From assembly GCA_037439705.1 (NCBI GenBank), contig JBBIVP010000033.1, forward strand, positions 1-12,740: 12,740 bases of DNA, written 5' to 3'. The position numbers and the translations under genes are program-made. Positions within the stretch are counted from its first letter, which is position 1. Each line of letters opens with the position of its first letter. A model generated the notes under the pieces. That model ran no database searches. It worked only from the letters and a program-made list of their open reading frames with translations, and had not been told where the DNA came from. Positions 1 to 7,500 of the stretch are shown here, piece by piece. This DNA is from JBBIVP01 sp037439705 [NCBI: bacterium] (lineage in GTDB: Bacteria > JBBIVP01).

Positions 1-52
1 TCAATCCAACGCCCTGAACGGTTCCTTTCACCAGTATTTTTGATGCCTTCAT
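1..52 (-). CDS. Acylphosphatase-domain protein N-terminus (acylphosphatase or HypF), partial
   Basis: On the minus strand an ATG at 52-50 opens a frame that stays open to the window edge and reads MKASKILVKGTVQGVGL. The VxGxVQGVG motif is the phosphate-binding loop of the acylphosphatase fold, found in stand-alone acylphosphatases (about 90 residues) and at the N-terminus of HypF, the carbamoyltransferase that helps make the CN ligands of [NiFe] hydrogenases. Only 17 codons are visible, so the two cannot be told apart. The hydrogenase operon next door favours HypF by context only. The residue after GVG is Leu where Phe or Tyr is usual. There is no clear Shine-Dalgarno sequence upstream. The gene is divergent from the hydrogenase operon and shares its 160-nt promoter region. 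Confidence 0.6.
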   Translation of the reverse strand, partial: MKASKILVKGTVQGVGL

Positions 53-59
53 TGATTTT

Positions 60-88
60 ATCTTATGAAATTTCTAATCCAAAGGCAA
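60..88 (-). promoter_or_regulatory. Possible minus-strand promoter for the acylphosphatase/HypF gene
   Basis: Read on the minus strand, TTGCCT (88-83) and TAAGAT (65-60) are separated by 17 nt. Each matches four of six consensus positions. The -10 ends seven nt before the ATG at 52, so a transcript would begin at or next to the start codon. This agrees with the lack of a ribosome binding site. The match is weak and could be chance in AT-rich DNA. Confidence 0.3.
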
Positions 89-103
89 AGATTATTGATT
101 TTC

Positions 104-130
104 TTGAAATGAATTTTTGATTGTTATAAT
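104..130 (+). promoter_or_regulatory. Predicted sigma70 promoter of the hydrogenase operon, extended -10
   Basis: A perfect TATAAT lies at 125-130, preceded by TG at 122-123, giving the extended -10 form TGnTATAAT. A TTGAAA at 104-109 is 15 nt upstream, shorter than the usual 17. The extended -10 can compensate for a poorly placed -35. Transcription would start near 137, leaving a leader of about 80 nt before the first large gene. No inverted-repeat operator is obvious beside it. Confidence 0.6.
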
Positions 131-162
131 GTTTTACTGGGAATAGGGTGGGATTAAAGGAA

Positions 163-170
163 GGGGAGGT
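163..170 (+). promoter_or_regulatory. Strong Shine-Dalgarno before the leader ORF
   Basis: GGGGAGGT sits six nt before an ATG at 177. It is a stronger site than the AAGGAG (202-207) that serves the first large gene at 215. This is the main reason to take the short leader ORF seriously. Confidence 0.5.
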
Positions 171-176
171 AGAAAG

Positions 177-218
177 ATGGATTTTGGGAGGAAGAAAAAT
201 CAAGGAGAGAAAAGATGA
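177..218 (+). CDS. Predicted 13-residue leader peptide overlapping the operon's first gene
   Basis: The ATG at 177 opens a frame of 13 codons reading MDFGRKKNQGEKR, ending in TGA at 216-218. The stop overlaps the start of the QmoC-like gene as ATGA (215-218), the same overlap used at two other junctions in this operon. The peptide is basic and hydrophilic and resembles no known family. A run of regulatory codons, as in amino-acid attenuators, is not present. If translated, it would couple ribosome delivery to the first structural gene. It may be only a chance ORF in a purine-rich leader, so the call rests on the strong ribosome site and the exact overlap. Confidence 0.35.
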   Translation: MDFGRKKNQGEKR

Positions 219-1378
219 AGAAGGGAAGAGTTTATCCAGGATTTGTCTATGAGGTAAAAAAGTATGGAAGATTTGATTTCACAGGTTGTTACAACTGCGG
301 AACCTGTCCTCAAGTATGCGCTCTCTCTTCAGATAGTGCCCCTTTTCCAAGAAGACCAATTCAGTTTGCGCTCCTCGGATTGAGGGATGAGATGTTAAAG
401 AGCCTTGAACCGTGGCTATGTCATGATTGTGGGGATTGTTCAAAGTGGTGTCCAAGGGAGAATGAGCCACAGCATTCAATGGCAACCCTTAGAAGGTTTC
501 TCCTTGCTCAATATGACTGGACAGGAATTGCAAAGTGGATAATGAGGTCAAAGGTTTTACATTTCAGTCTATTATTTTTGACAGCAATTCTATTTCTCCT
601 TCTCGTATGGGTTTATCATACCTTCATTGACCCGGATGTTAGAGGAACCATATCAACAAAGGAATTTTTATCTACCCCTATGGATTTATCCCATATGTTT
701 TCAAGCCCATATCCTATTATGCTATATTTTACCCTCTTTGTTATCCTTTTCCCGATTTTTATTTTAGGAGTAAATCTGTTCAGGATGTGGAGGTGGACGA
801 TGGCAGATTTGAGGATTCCATTTTCAATATATCTAAGGGAATTCATAACTTATATAAGGCACTCTGTAACCCATGAGAATATAAGAAAGTGTGAGGAAAC
901 AAAAGAGAGGTGGCTCCCACACTGGCTTATGGCTTTGGGATGTGTGATGATGCTTTTTATTCTGGTATTTGCATTAAAATGGTTTCAGACAGATAAGGTT
1001 CATCCTGTTTATCATCCCCAGAGATGGCTTGGATATATTGCAACAATTTTTATGCTCTATGGCTCAGGTGATGCGCTTTTGAGCAGGATAAGAAAAAAAT
1101 CGGTTGTTCATAAGTATTCTGAATTCAGCGATATCACATTTCCGCTTCTTCTCTTCCTTGTTGCTTTGAGTGGAATTGTCCTTCACATATTTAGAATTTT
1201 AGGGCTTTCACTTGCAACCCATTATGCTTACGCAGTTCACATAGCAATAACCATTCCAATGCTTCTTGTTGAACTTCCATTTGGAAAGTGGTCTCACATG
1301 ATTTACAGACCAATGGCAATCTATTTTCAGAAAGTTAAAGAAAGTGTGATGGAAAAACAGATTAGGGAGGTAGCATGA
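215..1378 (+). CDS. QmoC-like membrane subunit: HdrC ferredoxin domain plus cytochrome b-type membrane domain
   Basis: 387 residues. The N-terminal third is an HdrC-type ferredoxin with two CxxCxxCxxxC motifs, C25/28/31/35 and C69/72/75/79, predicted to hold two [4Fe-4S] clusters. From residue 114 there are about six hydrophobic membrane segments (near 114-136, 165-189, 235-256, 271-289, 308-330, 338-356). Several histidines lie in or near them (H116, H236, H324, H342) and could bind heme b, as in NarI/HdrE/QmoC-type membrane subunits. The architecture and length match QmoC, which connects the HdrA-like proteins QmoA/B to menaquinone in sulfate reducers. Here no QmoA, QmoB or AprAB accompanies it. 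Instead it heads a hydrogenase operon, so the likely job is to link the soluble complex to the quinone pool. The start at 215 has AAGGAG at 202-207; the stop overlaps the next start (ATGA). Confidence 0.85.
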   Translation: MKKGRVYPGFVYEVKKYGRFDFTGCYNCGTCPQVCALSSDSAPFPRRPIQFALLGLRDEMLKSLEPWLCHDCGDCSKWCPRENEPQHSMATLRRFLLAQYDWTGIAKWIMRSKVLHFSLLFLTAILFLLLVWVYHTFIDPDVRGTISTKEFLSTPMDLSHMFSSPYPIMLYFTLFVILFPIFILGVNLFRMWRWTMADLRIPFSIYLREFITYIRHSVTHENIRKCEETKERWLPHWLMALGCVMMLFILVFALKWFQTDKVHPVYHPQRWLGYIATIFMLYGSGDALLSRIRKKSVVHKYSEFSDITFPLLLFLVALSGIVLHIFRILGLSLATHYAYAVHIAITIPMLLVELPFGKWSHMIYRPMAIYFQKVKESVMEKQIREVA

Positions 1379-2250
1379 GCAAAACAAAAATAGGAGCAGC
1401 AATGGTAGTGGGAGGAGGGGTTGGAGGAATTCAGGCAGCCCTTGACCTCGCTGAGGCTGGAATAAAGGTCTATCTTGTAGAAGATAAACCATCCATAGGT
1501 GGTGTAATGTCACAACTGGATAAGACATTTCCGACGAATGACTGCGCTATGTGCACATTGGCACCGAGGCTTGTCGGTGTTGGAAGGCATAAGGACATAG
1601 AGATAATCTCCCTTTCGGAGATAGAAAAAATTGAGGGAGAGCCCGGAAATTTCAGGGTAACTTTGAAGAGAAAGCCGAGATATGTTGATGAGGAGAAATG
1701 CACTGGTTGTGGAACATGCGTTTCAAACTGTCCTACAAGAAACAGGGTTCAACCGCTTGAGCCCTCACCCATTGAGATTGAGCATGAGTTTAGAGATAAG
1801 GTTGTGGAAATCGTTCAGAGGAATAAAGGAAGGGATGGACCGCTTATGCCAATTCTTCAGGAGATAAATGCTACATTCAACTACCTTCCTGAAAGTGCAT
1901 TAAGATATGTAGCCAAAGAAACTGGTTATCCTCTTTCTCATATTTTAAGAATTGCCACATTCTACAGTGCATTCAGCATTACGCCGAGGGGAAAATATGT
2001 AATAAATGTGTGCATAGGCACAACATGTTATGTGAGAGGTGCTGATAAACTTATGGAGAGATTTAGGGATGAGTTGAAAATAAAAGAAGGGGAAACAACA
2101 CCTGACAGGCTCTTCACATTGAGAGGAGTAAGGTGCATAGGTTGCTGTGGACTTGCCCCTGCTCTTATGGTGAATGAAGAGGTTCACGGAAAGGTCACAA
2201 TTCCTCATGTAAGAGAGATTATAAACAAATATAAAAAGGAGGCGGCATAA
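1375..2250 (+). CDS. Chimera: N-terminal half of HdrA fused to a NuoE/HydC [2Fe-2S] domain
   Basis: 291 residues. Residues 8-120 match the start of an HdrA flavin domain: the GGGVGG dinucleotide loop at 13-18, an acidic strand end (E36), the HdrA-specific CxxC region (C57, C60), then a ferredoxin motif C109/112/115/119. Where HdrA should continue with a second cluster motif and the rest of its flavin fold, the protein changes to a NuoE/HydC domain (about 131-290). This has thioredoxin-fold [2Fe-2S] ligands C213, C218, C254 and C258 and the helical N-terminal part typical of NuoE. NuoE/HydC works with NuoF/HydB in NAD(P)H oxidation, and that partner is encoded two genes downstream. The missing remainder of HdrA appears in the 4510-7710 gene. 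GGGAGGT precedes the ATG; the gene overlaps its upstream neighbour by 4 nt. Function in a shared complex is inferred. Confidence 0.85.
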   Translation: MSKTKIGAAMVVGGGVGGIQAALDLAEAGIKVYLVEDKPSIGGVMSQLDKTFPTNDCAMCTLAPRLVGVGRHKDIEIISLSEIEKIEGEPGNFRVTLKRKPRYVDEEKCTGCGTCVSNCPTRNRVQPLEPSPIEIEHEFRDKVVEIVQRNKGRDGPLMPILQEINATFNYLPESALRYVAKETGYPLSHILRIATFYSAFSITPRGKYVINVCIGTTCYVRGADKLMERFRDELKIKEGETTPDRLFTLRGVRCIGCCGLAPALMVNEEVHGKVTIPHVREIINKYKKEAA

Positions 2251-2633
2251 TGCCGAAGCTCACAATTGATGAATTGAGAAGGAAAAGGGAGGATGCTAAG
2301 AAGGGGTTATATTTAAGGGAGGGAGAATTCAAGGGAAAGGTGATAGTTCATATGGGAACCTGCGGAATAGCTGCTGGAGCGAGAAATATCCTATCAGCAT
2401 TCCTTGAGGAATTGGAAAAGAGTGGAAGAAAGGACATAATGATAACAACAAGTGGATGTGCAGGGTTGTGTTCAAGGGAGCCTATGGCTACAGTGGAAAT
2501 CCTTGACAAACCGCCTGTCAAGTATGTTGACCTCACTCCTGACAAAGTCAGAAAAATTTTCAGGGAGCACCTTTTGGAAGGCAAAATAGTTGTTGAATAC
2601 GCCCTTGGAATAGGTTCTGAAAGGGGAGGATAG
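2250..2633 (+). CDS. HndB-like thioredoxin-fold [2Fe-2S] ferredoxin
   Basis: 127 residues. The core (about 29-115) is a thioredoxin-like ferredoxin domain as in HndB of NADP-reducing hydrogenases and the N-terminus of HydB. Visible cysteines are C38 in MGTCGIAAGA and C70/C74 in GCAGLC. The second cysteine of the usual CxxxxC pair is Ala, a feature I recall as common in HndB proteins, so whether it binds a normal [2Fe-2S] cluster is uncertain. A charged N-terminal extension (1-25) looks helical and could dock to the flavoprotein encoded next. Start and previous stop share one base (TAATG), with AGGAGG upstream, so translation is coupled. The role is probably electron relay or structural support beside the FMN subunit, as in HndABCD-type enzymes. 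Confidence 0.85.
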   Translation: MPKLTIDELRRKREDAKKGLYLREGEFKGKVIVHMGTCGIAAGARNILSAFLEELEKSGRKDIMITTSGCAGLCSREPMATVEILDKPPVKYVDLTPDKVRKIFREHLLEGKIVVEYALGIGSERGG

Positions 2634-2635
2634 AT

Positions 2636-4513
2636 ATGGCTGTAAGAAGGATAGAACTTATGTTATGCACAGGAACAGGCTGTGTCGCAGGTGGGGCATA
2701 CAAGATAAAGGATGCCCTTGAGAAGGAACTGAAAAAGCACGGGCTTGATAAGGAAATATCAATTGTTATTACAGGATGTAATGGCTTCTGCGGACAGGGT
2801 CCGCTTATGGTTGTTGAGCCCGATAAAATTTTTTATGGTTGGTTGAAGCCCGAAGACATACCACATCTCGTTGAGGAGCATTTTCTAAAGGGAAGACCTG
2901 TTAAAAAACTGATGTTCGTTCCACCTGAAAAGAAGGAACCCGTTCCATTAGTTTCAGATATTTCATTCTTTAAGAAACAGTACCTTATTGTCTTAAAGAA
3001 CAAGGGAATGATAGACCCAGAGAAGATAGAGGAATACATTGCAAGGGATGGATATGCAGCCCTTGAGAAGGTTTTGACATATATGGACCCCGAATCTGTC
3101 ATTGAGGAAATAAAGAAATCTGGATTAAGGGGAAGGGGAGGTGCAGGATTTCCAACTGGAATCAAATGGGAAGTGTGCAGGAAACAACCAAAAACCCCCA
3201 AGTTCATAGTAGGCAACTGCGACGAGGGAGACCCAGGTGCTTATATGGACAGAAGCGTTTTTGAATCAGACCCCCATTCTGTTATTGAGGGAATGATAAT
3301 TGGAGGATATGCAATAGGTGCAAATAAGGGATATATATATGTGAGGACTGAATACCCACTGGCAATTCAGAGGATGAAGCTCGCAATTCAACAGGCAAGG
3401 GATTATGGGCTCCTTGGAGAAAACATTCTCGGTTCAGGATTCAGTTTCGACCTTGAGATAAGAGAGGGTTCTGGCGCATTCGTCTGCGGTGAAGAGACAT
3501 CACTTATTCATTCCATAGAAGGAAAATCTCCTGAACCACGACAGAGACCACCTTTTCCTGCACAGGAAGGAGTATGGGGATGTCCAACGGTTATAAACAA
3601 TGTTGAGACATGGGCTAATGTTCCAGTAATCATTCTCAGGGGTGCAGAATGGTTTTCAAGCATAGGAACGAAAACGAGCAAGGGGACGAAGATATTCTCT
3701 CTCGTCGGAAAGATAAACAATACAGGTCTCATTGAGGTTCCAATGGGGATAACCCTTAGAGAGATAATTTATGAGATAGGAGGAGGGATTCCGAAGAATA
3801 AGAAGTTCAAGGCAGTTCAAACAGGTGGTCCATCAGGTGGATGCATACCAGCATCACTTATAGACCTTCCAATTGACTATGAGAGCTTAACAGAAGCGGG
3901 CTCAATGATGGGTTCAGGAGGAATGATTGTGATGGATGAGGAAACCTGTATGGTTGATGTGGCGAAGTTCTTCATACAGTTTACAAACGATGAATCCTGT
4001 GGAAAGTGCTCTACCTGCAGGGAAGGAAGCGAGGCCATGCTTGAGGTTCTAACCAGGATTACAGAAGGAGAAGGAAGGGAAGGGGATATTGAGTTCCTTG
4101 AGGAACTCGGTCAGGTTGTAAAAGATGCCTCAATGTGTGGACTCGGTAAGACCCTTCCAAACCCTGTTCTTTCTACAATAAGGTATTTCAGGGATGAGTA
4201 TGAGGCTCACATTAAGTATAAAAGATGCCCTGCACTGGTCTGCAAGAATCTGATCAAATATTACATCCTTCCAGAAAAGTGTATAGGATGTACTGTTTGT
4301 ATGAAGGAATGCCCTGTAAATGCTATAAAGGGACAGACGAAATACATTCATATTATAGACCAGTTGCTGTGCACAAAATGTGGAACCTGCATAGAAGTTT
4401 GTCCTCCAAAGGTATCAGCAATCATTAAGGTCACAGGAAAGGAAGCAGAAGAATTACAAACCATTCCGGAACCCATTCCAGTAGTAGAATTTAAAAAGAG
4501 GAGTAAAAAATGA
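2636..4513 (+). CDS. HydB/HndC-type NuoF flavoprotein, NAD(P)H- and FMN-binding bifurcating subunit
   Basis: 625 residues. Domains in order: thioredoxin-like [2Fe-2S] ferredoxin (C11, C16, C48, C52); NuoF core with the FMN/NAD(H) glycine-rich loop GRGGAGFPTGIKWE at 166-179, the acidic NCDEGDPGAYMDR segment at 194-206 and GSGAFVCGEET at 278-288; the N3-type [4Fe-4S] site C455/458/461 with C501; then a C-terminal ferredoxin with two [4Fe-4S] motifs (C549/552/555/559 and C579/582/585/589). The RCPALVC pair (C531, C536) with H525 lies where HydB enzymes carry a zinc-type site. This full order, with ferredoxins at both ends, is that of HydB/HndC in electron-bifurcating hydrogenases rather than complex I NuoF. 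It should exchange electrons with NAD(H) or NADP(H). A two-nt gap follows the previous gene, and GGGGAGGA precedes the ATG. Confidence 0.92.
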   Translation: MAVRRIELMLCTGTGCVAGGAYKIKDALEKELKKHGLDKEISIVITGCNGFCGQGPLMVVEPDKIFYGWLKPEDIPHLVEEHFLKGRPVKKLMFVPPEKKEPVPLVSDISFFKKQYLIVLKNKGMIDPEKIEEYIARDGYAALEKVLTYMDPESVIEEIKKSGLRGRGGAGFPTGIKWEVCRKQPKTPKFIVGNCDEGDPGAYMDRSVFESDPHSVIEGMIIGGYAIGANKGYIYVRTEYPLAIQRMKLAIQQARDYGLLGENILGSGFSFDLEIREGSGAFVCGEETSLIHSIEGKSPEPRQRPPFPAQEGVWGCPTVINNVETWANVPVIILRGAEWFSSIGTKTSKGTKIFSLVGKINNTGLIEVPMGITLREIIYEIGGGIPKNKKFKAVQTGGPSGGCIPASLIDLPIDYESLTEAGSMMGSGGMIVMDEETCMVDVAKFFIQFTNDESCGKCSTCREGSEAMLEVLTRITEGEGREGDIEFLEELGQVVKDASMCGLGKTLPNPVLSTIRYFRDEYEAHIKYKRCPALVCKNLIKYYILPEKCIGCTVCMKECPVNAIKGQTKYIHIIDQLLCTKCGTCIEVCPPKVSAIIKVTGKEAEELQTIPEPIPVVEFKKRSKK

Positions 4514-7500
4514 AAAGCGTTGAGGTAATTATAAATGAAAAGAAGGTTGAGGAGGGGACAAAGCTCATAAATGCAATTGAAAAGGCTGGATTCTCTGTTC
4601 CTATTCTTTGCTATCACAAAGTCCTCTCTCCTTACGGTGCGTGCAGGTTGTGCCTTGTTGAAGTAAAGACCCCCGGAAGGGCTCCTGCCCTTCAGGCTTC
4701 ATGCTCCTATCCCGTTCATGAGGGGATTGAGGTTTTGACAGATACAGAGAGGGTTAAAAAGGCAAGAATAATGGTTGCAGAGCTTCTCCTTGCAAGGTGT
4801 CCTGATTCAGACCTCATAAAAACCATTGCATATGCACACGGTGTTAAGGAGCCGAGGATAAGGAAAAAGAACGATGACTGCATCTATTGTGGCCTGTGCG
4901 TGAGAATGTGTGAAGAGAGGATGGGAAGAAGCGCAATAGGATTTACTGGAAGGGGTCCAAGAAAGAAGCTTGAGCCCCCATTTGGAAAGCACAATGAGAT
5001 GTGCTGGACCTGCGGTGCTTGCAATTTTATATGTCCTGTTGGAAAGAAGGTTACAGTTCTAACTACAAAAAGACCATTCATTCCAATTCCAAATACCTTC
5101 AATATGGGTCTTGACTCAAGACCATCCATTTTCATCCTTTATCCACAGGCAGTTCCAAATAAGGCAATGATAGACAAAAATACATGTATCCATCTTAATT
5201 ATGAAGCCTGTGGAATATGTAAAGAGGTGTGCCCTGCTGGTGCAATAAATTATGAGGATAAGGAAAAGAAAATAGAATTAAATGTTGGAGCAATAATTGT
5301 TGCTCCAGGATATGAACCATTTGATGCAAAATTGAAAGAGGAATATGGATACGGAAAATATCCAAATGTGGTTTCTGCGCTTGAGTTTGAGAGAATCCTT
5401 TCAGCATCAGGTCCATATTCTGGAAATGTTTTAAGACCCTCTGATAAGAAGCATCCAAAAAGAATCGCATTCATCCAGTGCGTTGGGTCAAGGGATAATG
5501 AGAGGGATTATTGCTCAGCAGTTTGCTGTATGTATGCAACGAAGGAGGCGGTGTATGTGAGGGCATACAGCAAGTTATTTGAAGCGTATTATGAAACAGC
5601 AAAAAAACAGGGGGTTAGATACATAAGGTGTAGACCAGCAAAAATTGAGGAGGTCCCTGAAACCAGGAACTTGATAGTCCATTACCTTGAAGAAGGGGAT
5701 AAAAAGGCTTCTCATGAATATGATATGGTTGTTCTTTCTGTTGGAATGCTTCCTCCAAAGAGTGCGAAAGAACTGGCAAAAAGACTTGGAATTGAACTTA
5801 ACGAGTTCAACTTCTGCAGAACCTCTGTCTTTTCTCCAGTAGAAACTGTAAGAGAAGGGATATATGTGGCAGGACCATTCACTGAACCAAAGGATATTCC
5901 TGAAACCGTGATGCAGGCATCCGCATCCGCATCAAGGGTTCTCTCACTTCTTTCCGATGTAAAGGGAAGCCTTATAAAGGTAAAAGAATATCCACCTGAG
6001 ATTGATGTAACTGGTCAGGAACCAAGAATAGGGGTATTTGTCTGCCACTGCGGAACAAACATAGCGGGTGTTGTAAATGTGCCTCAGGTTGTTGAGTATG
6101 CAAAGACATTACCGAATGTCATATGGGCTGAAAACTTCCTTTATACCTGCTCAGCAGATGCATGCGAAAAGATAAAGGAAAGGATAAAGGAGTACAATCT
6201 TAACAGGGTTATTGTAGCATCCTGCACGCCGAGAACCCACGAGGTATTGTTTAGAAGCGTAATAAGGGAAGCAGGGTTAAATGAGTATCTCTTTGAGATG
6301 GCAAACATAAGAGACCAGTGTTCATGGGTGCACATGGAGGAGAAGGAAAAATCCACAAAGAAAGCAAAGGACCTTGTGAGAATGGCAGTTGCAAAGGCAG
6401 TGCTCCTTGAACCCCTTCAGAAAGGGAAACTTCCAATAACAAAGGGGGCACTTGTTATAGGAGGTGGACTTGCTGGAATGACATCTGCATTAGAACTTGC
6501 TGAACAGGGATACAATGTCTACCTCGTTGAAAAGGAGAAGGAACTTGGAGGGAATCTGAGAAATATAAGGTATCTTTTCAATGGAGAAGACCCGCAGAGG
6601 GAACTAAGAGGAATAATTGATAAGGTTAAAGGAAATCAAAAAATCCATCTCTTCCTTGAATCAAAGGTTGAAAGCGTTGAGGGTTCTGTTGGAAACTTTA
6701 AAACAAGTATAAAAACGAAGGATGGAATAAAAGAGGTTGAGCACGGGGTTGTTATAATAGCAGTTGGAGCGAAGGAATATAAACCAAAGGAGTACCTCTA
6801 CGGAGAAGACAGAAGGGTTATCACTCAGAGGGAGCTTGAGGAGAAGATTTCAAGTGAGGGAATCTCCTCTCCAAAGACATTTGTTATGATTCAGTGTGTA
6901 GGTTCAAGGGATGAAGAAAGACCTTATTGCTCAAGGATATGCTGTAATGAGGCAGTGAAGAATGCCTTGAAGATAAAGGAAATTTCCCCTGAATCAAATG
7001 TCTACCTTCTTTACAGGGACATAAGGACATACGGTTTTAAGGAAAGTTATTACACTAAGGCGAGAAAAGAGGGCGTTGTTTTCATAAGATACAGGGAGGA
7101 CAGAAAGCCTCAGGTTTCAAAAGATGGAGATAAACTTATAGTTAGCGTTTATGATTCCATCCTTGGAATGGAGGTTGAAATCCCAACAGATTTTCTTGTT
7201 CTTTCAGCAGGGGTTGTTCCTTATGAAGACAACAAAGAGGTTGCGCAGCTCTTTAAGGTTCCACTCACTCAGGACAAATTCTTCCTTGAGGCGCACATAA
7301 AATTGAGACCCGTTGATTTTGCAACAGAGGGGGTGTTTCTCGCAGGGCTTGCCCATTCCCCAAAACTTATTGAGGAAAGTGTGATTCAGGCTCAGGCATC
7401 AGCAGCAAGGGCGAGCACAATCCTTTCCCATGACCACCTTGAACTTGAGGCAAACATTTCTCACATAATTGATGAAAACTGTGATGGATGTGCATACTGT

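Noticed and set aside
35-123. Direct repeats ATTGATTTT (51-59, 94-102) and TTTTTGAT (37-44, 113-120) in and near the divergent promoter region
   Set aside because: Short AT-rich words in AT-rich DNA, partly inside a coding start. Spacing near four helical turns is suggestive but not enough to call an operator.
1375-2250. The truncated HdrA as a pseudogene or assembly artefact
   Set aside because: The frame is intact across the junction with all NuoE cysteines, a good ribosome site and coupled overlaps on both sides, and the missing half occurs in the same operon. Decay would not give this.
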